Assembly: GCF_951805225.1 (NCBI RefSeq)
Contig: NZ_OX638201.1
Span: forward strand, 5,580,001 to 5,644,000
Origin: an uncultured Flavobacterium sp.
GTDB lineage: Bacteria > Bacteroidota > Bacteroidia > Flavobacteriales > Flavobacteriaceae
Direction of reading: 5' to 3'
DNA: 64,000 bases
The translations under genes were made by a program, and so were the position numbers. Numbering within the stretch: the first letter of the stretch is position 1; each line of letters begins with the position of its first letter. Shown here piece by piece: positions 24,077 through 34,106 of the stretch. Under the pieces are notes generated by a model. It was not told where the DNA came from and did no database searches. It saw nothing but the letters and a program-made list of their open reading frames with translations.

Positions 24077-26671
24077 TTAGTTTTTCTTCTTGAACAAACC
24101 GTTTATCAAGTCACTTGCTTTTTTAGTAACTTCTTGAGTTTTCTGTTCTTTTTCAGTTGCAGCAGCTTTTGTTGTATCTTTTGCCTTTGTGTTCTTGTTG
24201 ATTAAATCATTAAGTGCAGAAGTTCCTTTTTGCGTCAACTTTTCTTTTTGTTGATTTGCAACCTGAGATGCTAAACTTGTAACAGCAGATTTCATATCCG
24301 TTGATATTTTTGGATTAGAAAAATTCCCTGTAATCATCGCATTTATCGGAATGTTTTGCAATTTCGCAGCATCAGCAGGAGACATTTTCGAGATAAAAGC
24401 ATTTGCTTCGCTTCCTAAATATTTAGCAGGAACATCCAATTTTAAGTTATAATTCATAGATTGGTCAAAACCGTGAGTTCCGCCAACAGTGATTTTAATA
24501 TCCTGATATTTGATGTCAAATGGTTTTACGTTTACTTTTCCGTTTTCAAAAGTTAAAGCAGCTTTAATATCATTTAAATTTATCTTATTCATATCGATAA
24601 ATTTAATGTTTGATGTCAAAGCATTTAATACCGTTGAATTTTTAGAATTTATGGTTGTTGAAAGTAATTGTCCTAACAAATCTCCCGAAATAGAACTTAA
24701 ATCCGGAGTTAATTCTTTAGCATCTAAATTTCCGTTTAATTTAATAGTAGAATTTAATTTACCATTGATAATTCCGGCAATTGGAGCAATCTTTTTCATC
24801 ATGTCCAATTGGGTAAAAGTCTGTGCAATATCAACTTGATTGAAACCTAAATTCATATCAAAAGTTGGTACTTTTGCTTTTGTAGAAACCGTTCCTGTTA
24901 AACCAATTGTTCCCCCAAAAATTGAAGTTTTAAAGTTCTCTAAAGTTGCTTTTTCATCTTTTACGATTAATTTACCTGAAACATCTTTTAGTTTTAAATT
25001 ATCATATAAAACCGTTGTTGCTTTGGCACTAATAGTACAATTTAAAAAAGCTGGAATCTTCATCGCTTCTGTTGGTTTTGCTGCTGTTTTTTCAGTTGCA
25101 GGTTCACCAGCGGTCATAAAATCATCAACTGCTAATTGGTTTGAGCTCATGTTGAAGTTTCCTTTTAGTTCTTGTTTTTTAAACATAAAACCATAGAAGT
25201 TTTCCAAAACACCATTTATGCTCAAATCACTTTTTCCGGTTGTAGCATCAAATTTTTTCAGATTAATAGTGCTTGGATTAAATTCAACCAAAGCCGTACT
25301 AATGTTCATAGATTTATTGTTGTCATCTGTATATTTAAAGCCTGACAAACTCATTGTTCCGGCATTTTTAATATTTTGATATTGGCTTTTTTCTACAGAC
25401 GCCATATCAAAATTAGTAGTAACATCAGCTTTTAAAATACCAGCCAACGGTTTTTCCATTTTGATTGGATATGCTTTCGAAAGGTTTGCTAAATTGATTG
25501 TTCCTTTTAATGCAGCATCTACAATAGGATTTACCGTAATGTTTTTGATATTCGCTTTAGCGCTAAAAACGTCCTGATCAATTCTAAAAGAAAGCTTATC
25601 TAAATTAACGTAGGTGTCATTTAGAATTCCTGTTTCATTGATGATTTTTGTGTCGATTACAATATTCTGAACAGATTTTGGTAAGTTAGGATATTGAAAA
25701 GAAGCATTGTTTGAAGCAATCGCAATATTGAATTTAGGAACTGTAGTATCTGTTAATTCACCTTTTGCAAAACCAGCTACAGTAAAATCTCCAGTTGTTT
25801 TTACACCATCTAAACCAGAAGCATATGCCGAAGGAATTAAACCTAAGAAATTGGTGAAAGAGGAAGTTGGTGTTTTAAATTTTAAATCATAAATCTGACC
25901 TGCATCAACCATCTGAATAAAACCGTCAAATTCTAACGGCAATTGGTTAATCAAGGCCTTGTTTTCTTTAAAAGTATATTTGCTTTTTTCTAAATCAATT
26001 CCTAAAACGGCGTCTAGAGTCAGTTTTACGTTTTTCATATAATTGACTTTATCCATATCTAGAGATACTTTGGCAGTAGATTTTGTAGTCAAATCTAGTT
26101 TAGAATTGGTAAAATCTCCTGTTCCTTCGTGATTTAAACTATCAATTACCATTTTGATTTTAGATCCCTGATCGATATATCTAAAGGTAAAGTTTTCGAT
26201 TTTATAACCTTGAATTTTCAATGAAAGCGGTTTGCTTGCATCGTCTTTCTTTGTTTCTTCTTTATCTTTTAATGCAATATCGAAGTTACCAACACCATCT
26301 TTATTAAAGATTATATTAATTAAACCATTCGTAGAACTAATTCCCTGAATGTTTAAAGGTTCGTCTTTTCCTTTGAAAAGTTCTTTAATACTCATTTTTA
26401 GATTCAATTCGCCAAGCGAAACCAAAGTATCACCTTCAAAAGGCGCTTTGTTGATGATAACCAATTTCTCGATTCCAACAGTTGCATTTGGGAAGTTTTT
26501 AAACAAGCTTAAATCAGCATCGGCAAAACTTACTTTTGCATCAACACTTTCGTTAATAGCCTCGGCAATTTTGGCTTTTATCTGATCTTTAAAAAAATAA
26601 GGAATGGCAAATAATGCAGCAACAATGACGACAAGTACAATGGCTGCGATTTTTAGAATTTTCTTTAACAT
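24077..26671 (-). CDS. AsmA-family envelope protein
   Basis: 864 aa. One N-terminal membrane segment (LKIAAIVLVVIVAALFAIPYFF) is followed by a very long beta-rich periplasmic region that starts KDQIKAKIAEAINESVDAKV, the AsmA N-terminal motif, and includes repeated PxxDxxLK...G-type strands to the C terminus, which ends with a Lys/Thr-rich helical tail (about 790-864). AsmA-like proteins are thought to bridge the membranes and help move phospholipids or affect outer membrane protein assembly. Single gene; TATTTTTG lies on the minus strand at 26713-26720. Family assignment is secure, role is inferred. Confidence 0.9.
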   Translation of the reverse strand: MLKKILKIAAIVLVVIVAALFAIPYFFKDQIKAKIAEAINESVDAKVSFADADLSLFKNFPNATVGIEKLVIINKAPFEGDTLVSLGELNLKMSIKELFKGKDEPLNIQGISSTNGLINIIFNKDGVGNFDIALKDKEETKKDDASKPLSLKIQGYKIENFTFRYIDQGSKIKMVIDSLNHEGTGDFTNSKLDLTTKSTAKVSLDMDKVNYMKNVKLTLDAVLGIDLEKSKYTFKENKALINQLPLEFDGFIQMVDAGQIYDLKFKTPTSSFTNFLGLIPSAYASGLDGVKTTGDFTVAGFAKGELTDTTVPKFNIAIASNNASFQYPNLPKSVQNIVIDTKIINETGILNDTYVNLDKLSFRIDQDVFSAKANIKNITVNPIVDAALKGTINLANLSKAYPIKMEKPLAGILKADVTTNFDMASVEKSQYQNIKNAGTMSLSGFKYTDDNNKSMNISTALVEFNPSTINLKKFDATTGKSDLSINGVLENFYGFMFKKQELKGNFNMSSNQLAVDDFMTAGEPATEKTAAKPTEAMKIPAFLNCTISAKATTVLYDNLKLKDVSGKLIVKDEKATLENFKTSIFGGTIGLTGTVSTKAKVPTFDMNLGFNQVDIAQTFTQLDMMKKIAPIAGIINGKLNSTIKLNGNLDAKELTPDLSSISGDLLGQLLSTTINSKNSTVLNALTSNIKFIDMNKINLNDIKAALTFENGKVNVKPFDIKYQDIKITVGGTHGFDQSMNYNLKLDVPAKYLGSEANAFISKMSPADAAKLQNIPINAMITGNFSNPKISTDMKSAVTSLASQVANQQKEKLTQKGTSALNDLINKNTKAKDTTKAAATEKEQKTQEVTKKASDLINGLFKKKN

Positions 26672-26794
26672 ATTTATAGATTTGAGGATTTAATATGAAT
26701 ATTTAACTGATGCAAAAATAGCTTTTTTGATTTAGTTCTGCGATAAAGTTTTCTTAAAAACTGTAAGAATTTTACTTTATTTGTTAAAATAAAA

Positions 26795-26829
26795 AAATCC
26801 GTTTGACTATATATTCAAACGGATTTTGG
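26795..26829. terminator. Terminator between AsmA and hydrolase genes
   Basis: AAATCCGTTTGA / TCAAACGGATTT stem with an A run on the left and T-rich sequence on the right. It ends the minus-strand sppA-hydrolase transcript. Confidence 0.8.
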
Positions 26830-26844
26830 TTTTTATTATTTTAA

Positions 26845-27792
26845 TTATTTCAGAATAAAAGAAATAATCTTATTAGTCATAACTTCTGAAATTGGTAAAG
26901 TTGCGTTATTATAACTTTCTAAATTTGCTTGTTTGTCACCTTCGATAATTTTCATGATATGATTCATTTTATCTACAATCAGTAATTCGGCATTTTTATT
27001 TGACTTGGATAAGTTCTCAGCATCTTGCACTGTGACTTGCAAATCGTTGTTTCCTTGCAGAATTAAAATTGGAACGTTTAGCTTTTTGATTTCTGCTTGT
27101 GGATTGTATTTAAACCACGAAATCAAATACGGCTGAATGCTTGACCTGAAAAGCGAATTAAGCATTGGATCAACTTTATTAACCTTATTTCCACTTTTTA
27201 AACTGTCAATAATCGGAAAGGTCATTTCCTCAATTTGCTTATTTGATTTACTTGCTATTTGCGCTTTTATAATTTTATCTGCTGAATCTCCGGCTCCGGC
27301 AATAGAAATAAATTTATTTGCTTTTGCTCCCGCAATCATTCCTATTAATGAACCTTCGCTATGTCCAATGATTACTAATTGCGAAAAACGTTTGTCTTGT
27401 TTCAGGAAATTAATCCAACTTTTGGCGTCTTCTGTATAATTTTCAAATACCAAACTAGATTCAGATATTGCAGAAGCTTTGCTTTCGCCAATTCCTCTTT
27501 TGTCATATCTTAATGATGCAATTCCGTTTTTTGCCAAAGCTTCAGCCAGCATTTTTAACGAATTGTTTTTCATCATCGGATTATTTCCGTCTCTGTCTGT
27601 TGGTCCTGAACCTGCAATTATTAAGGCAACAGGATATTTCTTTGTTAAATCAGGAACGGTCAAAGTACCAAAAAGCTGATCGTTATTAATTTTTAAAATT
27701 ACATTAGACTCTTTATAGGTATCTTGTTTTTTATCCTGAGCATTAACAAAGCTCAAAAAGAAAATAGTAAGCAGAAGAACTATATTTTTCAT
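26845..27792 (-). CDS. Secreted alpha/beta hydrolase
   Basis: 315 aa. Signal peptide MKNIVLLLTIFFLSFVNAQ. The hydrolase domain has IIAGSGPTDRDGN (oxyanion region), RYDKRGIGESKAS, the nucleophile elbow IGHSEGSLIG (Ser at about 146), LILQGNNDLQVTVQDAE (acid region) and a catalytic His in VDKMNHIMKI. It resembles exported serine hydrolases of the dienelactone hydrolase / YfhR type; substrate unknown. It follows sppA by 9 bp, so the two form one transcript. Confidence 0.9.
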   Translation of the reverse strand: MKNIVLLLTIFFLSFVNAQDKKQDTYKESNVILKINNDQLFGTLTVPDLTKKYPVALIIAGSGPTDRDGNNPMMKNNSLKMLAEALAKNGIASLRYDKRGIGESKASAISESSLVFENYTEDAKSWINFLKQDKRFSQLVIIGHSEGSLIGMIAGAKANKFISIAGAGDSADKIIKAQIASKSNKQIEEMTFPIIDSLKSGNKVNKVDPMLNSLFRSSIQPYLISWFKYNPQAEIKKLNVPILILQGNNDLQVTVQDAENLSKSNKNAELLIVDKMNHIMKIIEGDKQANLESYNNATLPISEVMTNKIISFILK

Positions 27793-27801
27793 CGCTTTAA
27801 A

Positions 27802-29559
27802 TTATTTGATGTTTAGCCCAAAAGGAAGGATTGCCTGAACACCTTTTTGATTTTGAAACCTTTTTACCTGTTCGATAAGTTGGTAGTTTTCTTCTCCGAT
27901 TTCTTCTTTTATAAATGCTTCTTTCGATTGTGCAAAAGGAAGATTTGAAAGTAAATCATTAAATGTTTTTTCGTATTCAGGATAGTTTTGAGTGCTGTAT
28001 GTTTTTACTTTGGCAATTTTTGCAGCCTCGGCAATAGCATCATTCAAACCTCCAATTTTGTCCACCAAACCAATTTTCAAAGCTTCAGTTCCTGACCAAA
28101 CTCTTCCTTGTGCGATCGAGTCTACTTGCGCAAAAGTCATTTTTCGGCCTTGAGCCACATGAGTTACAAAAGTATTGTAGATGTGTTCAACTCCTTCTAA
28201 TGTAAAGGCTTTAAACTTTTCGTCAATTGGCACAAACGGACTATAATTAGCTGAGTTTTCATGTGTTTTTACTTGCTCAGTATTAATTCCTAATTTATTT
28301 GCCAAAGGGCTAAAGTTAGGCAGAACACCAAATACTCCGATAGAACCTGTAATAGTATTGTTTTCGGCAAAAATTTTGTTGGCATTACAAGCAATATAAT
28401 ATCCTCCCGAAGCAGCATAATTACCCATTGAAACTACAACTGGTTTTATTTTTTTAGTGATTTCGATTTCTCTCCAAATCAAATCAGAAGTCAAAGCGCT
28501 TCCACCCGGACTATCAATTCTAAGTACGATAGCTTTTACATCTTCATTTTTTCTGGCTTCTTGCAACGAACGACGCATTGAACCTTCACCAATTACGGTA
28601 ACATCTCCTTCACCGCTTTGGATTTCGCCTTGAGCGTAAATAATCGCAATTTGATCTGTTGCTGTATTAGTCAAAGCTGTTGTGATGTTGTTTTGAGTAT
28701 AATCTGCGATAGAAATTTTGTTGTAATCATCATCTCCGGTTACTTTCAATGCTTTTTTAATGTTATCGTGATATACATCTTCATAAGCAACAATATCTAC
28801 TAAATGTTGTGCTTTTGCCATTTCCGGAGTTCTGGCAAGTAAACCATTTGCGATTTCGTTTAATTTTTCTACAGGAATTTTTCTGCTTTTCGAAATATCG
28901 TTCGTAACCGTTGTCCAGATTGAGTTTAATAATGCTGTAACTTGTTCTCTGTTAGCATCACTCATTTTGTTTTCTAAGAAAGGTTCAACGGCACTTTTGT
29001 ATTTTCCGTGACGAATCACTTCCATATGAATACCTGATTTATCCTGAAAATCCTTAAAGAACATTACTTCAGACGAAAGTCCTTTGAAGTCTAAATCTCC
29101 GGCAGGATTCAAATAAATAGTGTTGGCAACCGAGTTTAAATAATATTCTTTTTGAGAATAAGTATTAGCGTAAGCCCAAACAAATTTTCCTGATTTTTTG
29201 AAACTTTCAAGTGCATTTCTCAAATCTTTATATTGCGCCAATCCTAAAGAAGACTGATCATTTAAAATAGAAATTCCTTTAATGTTATCATCTGTTTTTG
29301 CTGCTTCGATAGCGCTGATAACATCCGTTAAACCAATTCCTTTTTTATCTGAAAAAACGGTTACCCAAGGATCTTTGTATTTTCCGGCGTAATCATTTTG
29401 AATTTGTTTTAAATCTAATTCTATAACAGAATCACTTTTGACAGACACAGAATCGTCTCCGCCGAAAATAGTTCCAATTAGAATTACTCCAAAAAAGAAG
29501 AGCATAATAAATACAAAAATACCAATAACTGTGGCAATTACATTTCCTAAAAACTTCAT
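27802..29559 (-). CDS. sppA: Signal peptide peptidase SppA, 67-kDa type
   Basis: 585 aa, the long form with two related halves as in E. coli. One N-terminal membrane anchor (VIATVIGIFVFIMLFFFGVILIG) and a periplasmic protease body. The catalytic Ser lies in NYAASGGYYIACNANKI of the C-terminal half (about 378), and the general-base Lys is expected in FVWAYANTYSQKEYYLNS of the N-terminal half, where the Lys is present. It degrades signal peptides left in the membrane. It leads a two-gene transcript with the secreted hydrolase. TATATTTG is present on the minus strand at 29604-29611. Confidence 0.95.
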   Translation of the reverse strand: MKFLGNVIATVIGIFVFIMLFFFGVILIGTIFGGDDSVSVKSDSVIELDLKQIQNDYAGKYKDPWVTVFSDKKGIGLTDVISAIEAAKTDDNIKGISILNDQSSLGLAQYKDLRNALESFKKSGKFVWAYANTYSQKEYYLNSVANTIYLNPAGDLDFKGLSSEVMFFKDFQDKSGIHMEVIRHGKYKSAVEPFLENKMSDANREQVTALLNSIWTTVTNDISKSRKIPVEKLNEIANGLLARTPEMAKAQHLVDIVAYEDVYHDNIKKALKVTGDDDYNKISIADYTQNNITTALTNTATDQIAIIYAQGEIQSGEGDVTVIGEGSMRRSLQEARKNEDVKAIVLRIDSPGGSALTSDLIWREIEITKKIKPVVVSMGNYAASGGYYIACNANKIFAENNTITGSIGVFGVLPNFSPLANKLGINTEQVKTHENSANYSPFVPIDEKFKAFTLEGVEHIYNTFVTHVAQGRKMTFAQVDSIAQGRVWSGTEALKIGLVDKIGGLNDAIAEAAKIAKVKTYSTQNYPEYEKTFNDLLSNLPFAQSKEAFIKEEIGEENYQLIEQVKRFQNQKGVQAILPFGLNIK

Positions 29560-29840
29560 AAGTATATTTTTTTTAATAAGTAGTAAAAAAGGTTGGTTTG
29601 TTACAAATATAATCTAAATAGAATTTAATCCTTATACGTCATTTGTCAAATATTTGTATTATTTCAACTTTTGAATGCTGTAAATAAAGATACTTTATTT
29701 TGTAAGATTATGATTGTTTTTTATATTAATTTAGATAAAAGAAGCGATTAACAAAGAGTTTTCATTTCTTGAAAACTTCTAATTCTTGAGTCAAATAATG
29801 TACTTAATTCTAAAATAGTTTTAGTTAATTTGCATTAATT

Positions 29841-30974
29841 ATGAAATCACAGCATCAAATCACACTATCTATAGGCAGTAATCAGGGAGACAGATTAGCA
29901 AACATCACAAGTTGTATCGCTTTAATACATCAGGAAGTGGGCACTGTAATCAGGGTTTCAAGACTATACGAAACTCCGGCCTGGGGATTTGAAAGTGATG
30001 CTTTTTATAATTGTGCTTTAGTTTTGCATAGTAATTCATCTGCACAAAAAATTCTCAATCAGGTTTTAAAAATCGAAAAACAATTAGGAAGAATCCGATC
30101 GAATCAGGAAGGTTATCAATCCCGAATAATTGACATTGATCTGATTACTTATGATGATGAGATTATTGAGTCTGAAAAACTTCAGATTCCGCATCCGCAA
30201 ATGCAAAACAGAAATTTTGTTTTATTACCAATGCAGGATTTAAAACTGGATTGGAGACATCCTGTTTCTCAAAAATCTATTACGGAATTAGTTGCAATTT
30301 CACCAGACGATAGTGTTTGTACAATTGTTCAGAATTTAGAAAACCCGTTAAGAGAAATTCCGTTAGAAAGTTTTAATTATATTGCTTTTGAAGGAAATAT
30401 TGGTGCAGGAAAAACGACTTTGGCGCACAAAATTTCAGAAGATTTTAATGCTAAAACTGTTTTGGAACGTTTTGCAGACAATCCGTTTTTGCCAAAGTTC
30501 TATAAAGATCAAAACCGATATGCTTTTCCTTTAGAAATGTCTTTTCTGGCAGATCGTTATCAGCAATTATCAGATGATTTGGCTCAATTTGATTTGTTTA
30601 AAGATTTCATCGTAGCCGATTATCATATTTTTAAATCCTTGATTTTTGCCAAGATTACACTTGCAGAAGATGAATATCGTTTGTACCGAAATTTATTCGA
30701 TATTATTTATAAAGAAATGCCAAAACCTGATTTATACGTTTATTTATATCAGAATTCTGGGCGTTTGCTTGAAAACATCAAGAAAAGAGGTCGCAATTAC
30801 GAACAAAATATTTCAGCAAATTATCTCGATAAAATCAACAACGGTTATTTAGATTATATTAAATCTCAAACGGATTTGAATGTCTTAATTATCGATGTTT
30901 CAGAACGCGATTTTGTGAAAAAACACGAAGATTATCTTTTTATTCTAGACGAAATTAAGAAGAAAATTGGTTAA
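29841..30974 (+). CDS. folK: HPPK (FolK) fused to a deoxynucleoside kinase
   Basis: 377 aa in two enzymes. Residues 1-150 are 6-hydroxymethyl-7,8-dihydropterin pyrophosphokinase, with SIGSNQGDR, YETPAWGF, and the metal-binding signature IIDIDLITYDD (96-106). Residues about 178-377 are a deoxynucleoside kinase: P-loop GNIGAGKT (185-192), the base-binding region with DRYQQLSDDLAQF, and the lid-like KKRGRNYEQNI. The first half makes the folate precursor, the second phosphorylates deoxynucleosides for dNTP salvage. Each domain keeps its key residues, so both should be active. The fusion is known from other Bacteroidota annotations, usually under the folK name only. Confidence 0.92.
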   Translation: MKSQHQITLSIGSNQGDRLANITSCIALIHQEVGTVIRVSRLYETPAWGFESDAFYNCALVLHSNSSAQKILNQVLKIEKQLGRIRSNQEGYQSRIIDIDLITYDDEIIESEKLQIPHPQMQNRNFVLLPMQDLKLDWRHPVSQKSITELVAISPDDSVCTIVQNLENPLREIPLESFNYIAFEGNIGAGKTTLAHKISEDFNAKTVLERFADNPFLPKFYKDQNRYAFPLEMSFLADRYQQLSDDLAQFDLFKDFIVADYHIFKSLIFAKITLAEDEYRLYRNLFDIIYKEMPKPDLYVYLYQNSGRLLENIKKRGRNYEQNISANYLDKINNGYLDYIKSQTDLNVLIIDVSERDFVKKHEDYLFILDEIKKKIG

Positions 30975-31080
30975 TGTGTCAATTAGAAAATTTGGCAATT
31001 AGATAATTAGACAATTGTTTATAAAATAATTTTTTAATTAAGTCATTTCTGAATTATCTCATTATCTAATTGGCACATTA
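30972..31080. repeat. TAATGTGYCAATTAGA inverted repeat
   Basis: TAATGTGTCAATTAGA (30972-30987, overlapping the folK stop) pairs with TCTAATTGGCACATTA (31065-31080), 15 of 16 bases; further AATTAG/CTAATT words lie inside. It fills the gap between two convergent genes and may serve as a terminator. Confidence 0.6.
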
Positions 31081-31091
31081 TCTCATTAAAT

Positions 31092-33998
31092 TTATCTTTT
31101 AAGCGAAAAATGACCTCTTAAAACAGGATGATCATTATCGATTTTCATTGCATACCAATAATCAGAAGCCGGTAGAGGATTTTTATCCAAAGTTCCGTCC
31201 CAACTCATTTTAGAACCAATTAACTGTGCGACAAGTTTTCCGTATCGATCGAAAATTGTTATTTGCGCTTGCGGATAGTTTTCGATTCCCTCAACTTCCC
31301 ATGTGTCATTAAAAGTATCATTGTTTGGAGTAAAAAATGCTGGAAAACTTATTACAATAAATTGAAAAGTATCGCTTCCACAGCCATTTTTTTCCTTAAC
31401 AAAAGCCGTTTTTAATCCGGCACGAACATCATAGAAAACATTAGAGTCTTGAGTTAATCCATCTACCGAATATTCATAATAATCAGCATCTTTAGTAAGA
31501 TGAATAGTAGCTTTTGTTCCGTCTACATCAACTCCTGAGATTTCAGGGATTAAATGCTCGTTGACGATAATTGTTTTTTTACTTGGACAGTTTTCCGGAT
31601 CTGGACTTATAACATCAACCGTGTATGTTCCGGGAGTTGTAACTGTAATTATTTGAGCGGTTTCGCCAGTGCTCCATTTATAAGACATTCCGGCAATTCC
31701 AGCGTCGAGATTGACTTGTTGGTTTTGACATAATATTTTAGTTTCATCAGTAACTACAGGCGGAGTATAGATTTTAACGTCTATTGGAATACGCGTGTTA
31801 TTGATGCAACCATTATTTGATGCTTCAGCATAATAAGTAGTATTTGTTGAAATTACAGGAGTTGTAAAGTTTTCTCCTGTAAATAAACTTGTACCGCCAA
31901 TTGATGTTGTGTACCAATTGATAAAACCAATATTTGAACTTGCCTGAATAGTTACAGATCCAGGGCCACAATTAGAATAGAAAGGTTGTCCGGCAATTGG
32001 ATTTGCTGGTGTTGCGTTAACTGTTGCTGTAACGGATTTTCGGTTTGATTCGCAACCCGCATCTACATAGTAAGTTGTAGTTGAAGTTATTGGAGGAGTT
32101 GTAAAAGAATTTCCTGTTTTTAATGCAGTTCCGCCCGTTGCGGTTGCGTACCAACTAATTGTTGCTCCGGTTGTTGCAGTAGCAGTAAAGGTAAAAGTTC
32201 CTAAATCGCAAGCCGCAGGTGGATTTGCGTCAGGTGTTGCAACTGGAATTGTTATTTTTGTACTGGCAGCAATTTCTAAAGGCGCTTCGCCAGGTGAACC
32301 TCCATATTCTACAATATAACCTTTAGGTTGATAATCGCCACTTGGATCTCCACTATTTGATAAGTCATTCCATGAACCACGTATCCCAATTCCGGGTTGT
32401 GTAATGTGAGCATAATCTTCGTCGCCTTGTTGGTTTGGTTCTCCAGTATTCCAAAAAGCAAAATTTGGAGTAGAACCATTTGCAGCACCGTTCCAGAAAA
32501 TAGTTCCTGCTTCAGGTCCGGTTACCCATTTCCAAACACCTTCTGTTTCGGCATCGCTTCCGCCAATCCACCCGGTTCCTGATGCTTGTTCGCCACTTAG
32601 CTTAGCTTCATCAGCAGATAATAAAGTAGCAAGATATCCTTTAAGACCGTAATAAGTACTGTTTTCGGCAGCAAACTTTGCAGATGACCAGCTAATACCA
32701 ACGCTTGGAACATACAGATAAAAATGTTTTGTAGAAGGCAGATAATTGGCTTTGCCTATTGTTATCGAGAAAGTTCTTGTACCAGAAGCTGTAGGTGAAG
32801 AATTCGAAAATATAACATCTTTAATAGCGGCTTCTAACTCAGAATATAAAACATCTCCGCCAGTTGGACTTGATAAAACTAATTTTCCTTCAAGAGGATA
32901 CCAAGCCTGTACAATTGTTGGATGCGCGGCTGGATTCGGAATTTCTATTTTATCCTGACCATTAACATAACCTGAAGAAATCTGAATATAAACAGCTTGT
33001 GTTCCAGATTCTGCCGGATCATGAGTAATTGTAATAGAAGGTGCAATTTTTATAGAAGTTAACGGACAATAGAATTGATCGTCTGTTGCTCTAATTATAG
33101 GCGGCGCAATTGAAGTTGCATTGCAATTGTTTGAATAAAGAGCTGCTGCATCTTTAAATGTAGACCAGTTGGCATCAGAGTATGCTTTATTATCAACTTC
33201 TACACATTTCAGATTGGGATTCGATTGCAGGTCTAGAACCAACATATAAGTATTAATTCCGTTTTTTAAATTAAGAGAAGTCAGTTTGTTATTATCGCAC
33301 TGAAATTTACTTAAGCTGGGATTTTTAGAAATATCTAAACTTGTCAATAAATTGTTTCCACAGGAAAACATGTTTAGTTTTAAATTTTTAGAAACGTCTA
33401 AACTTGTTATTTTGTTATTGTAGCAGACAAAGGAATCCAACTCAGGATTAAAAGAGGTATCTATTTGATTTAAATTGTTGTAAGTACAGTAAAAAGAATT
33501 TAAGACAGGATTCTTTGTGATATCTATATTTGTTAATGTATTGTAGCCACAACCTAAAGATTTTAATAAGGGATTATGGGTAACGTCTAAAACGCTTAAA
33601 TTGTTCATATAACAAGATAAGACTTCCAGGGAAATGTTGTTTGAAACATTTAAACTGGTTAATTTATTTTCGCTGCAGTCTAAATAGTTTAGTTTTGTGT
33701 TTTTAGAAAAGTCTAATACAGTTAAATTATTGTTATTGCAAATCAAAGTTTCTAATTCTGAGAAGTCTTCAATCCCTGATAAATTAGAAATATTTTTGTA
33801 ACGAATTTCTAAACTTTTAATATTTTTTATACTTGTAGTCAGAACTTTACCGTCAATAGCGCCATTGTCAATTCCTAACTTAATTAAGGCATCTTCAAAA
33901 TTTAAATCAGGAATTGAGGTATATTGTGCATGCCCAAAAAAGCCTGACAGCAATAAAAAAAATAGCAGAGATGTTTTTAAGAAATTAACATTTTTCAT
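31092..33998 (-). CDS. T9SS-secreted LRR and C-type-lectin-domain adhesin candidate
   Basis: 968 aa. A signal peptide (ending GFFGHAQ) leads to about nine 21-residue leucine-rich repeats (about 75-270, unit like LDxSKNxxLxxLxCxxNxLT). A beta region follows (about 295-425), then a C-type lectin-like domain (about 430-570) with the calcium/sugar motif EPN in NTGEPNQQGDEDYAHI and the second ligand motif WND in GSWNDLSN. Then come Ig-like repeats (about 595-745, each with ISWYATATGGT or INWYTTSIGGT) and a type B T9SS sorting domain (about 885-968; FFTPNNDTFNDTWEVEGIEN, FDRYGKLV). It is predicted to be secreted through the outer membrane and attached or released at the surface. The binding target is unknown. 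Confidence 0.9.
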   Translation of the reverse strand: MKNVNFLKTSLLFFLLLSGFFGHAQYTSIPDLNFEDALIKLGIDNGAIDGKVLTTSIKNIKSLEIRYKNISNLSGIEDFSELETLICNNNNLTVLDFSKNTKLNYLDCSENKLTSLNVSNNISLEVLSCYMNNLSVLDVTHNPLLKSLGCGYNTLTNIDITKNPVLNSFYCTYNNLNQIDTSFNPELDSFVCYNNKITSLDVSKNLKLNMFSCGNNLLTSLDISKNPSLSKFQCDNNKLTSLNLKNGINTYMLVLDLQSNPNLKCVEVDNKAYSDANWSTFKDAAALYSNNCNATSIAPPIIRATDDQFYCPLTSIKIAPSITITHDPAESGTQAVYIQISSGYVNGQDKIEIPNPAAHPTIVQAWYPLEGKLVLSSPTGGDVLYSELEAAIKDVIFSNSSPTASGTRTFSITIGKANYLPSTKHFYLYVPSVGISWSSAKFAAENSTYYGLKGYLATLLSADEAKLSGEQASGTGWIGGSDAETEGVWKWVTGPEAGTIFWNGAANGSTPNFAFWNTGEPNQQGDEDYAHITQPGIGIRGSWNDLSNSGDPSGDYQPKGYIVEYGGSPGEAPLEIAASTKITIPVATPDANPPAACDLGTFTFTATATTGATISWYATATGGTALKTGNSFTTPPITSTTTYYVDAGCESNRKSVTATVNATPANPIAGQPFYSNCGPGSVTIQASSNIGFINWYTTSIGGTSLFTGENFTTPVISTNTTYYAEASNNGCINNTRIPIDVKIYTPPVVTDETKILCQNQQVNLDAGIAGMSYKWSTGETAQIITVTTPGTYTVDVISPDPENCPSKKTIIVNEHLIPEISGVDVDGTKATIHLTKDADYYEYSVDGLTQDSNVFYDVRAGLKTAFVKEKNGCGSDTFQFIVISFPAFFTPNNDTFNDTWEVEGIENYPQAQITIFDRYGKLVAQLIGSKMSWDGTLDKNPLPASDYWYAMKIDNDHPVLRGHFSLKR

Positions 33999-34106
33999 TT
34001 TATAAAAGTATCAATTTTATAATAATAAAAAAACATATTTACATTTCTAACATTTAAAAGTGTAATTCAATATAAAATAACAAAATAATTCTGATGAAGT
34101 TGCTTT

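Noticed and set aside
24510..25196. Plus-strand frames opposite the AsmA gene
   Set aside because: They mirror the minus-strand AsmA coding sequence and have no family features.
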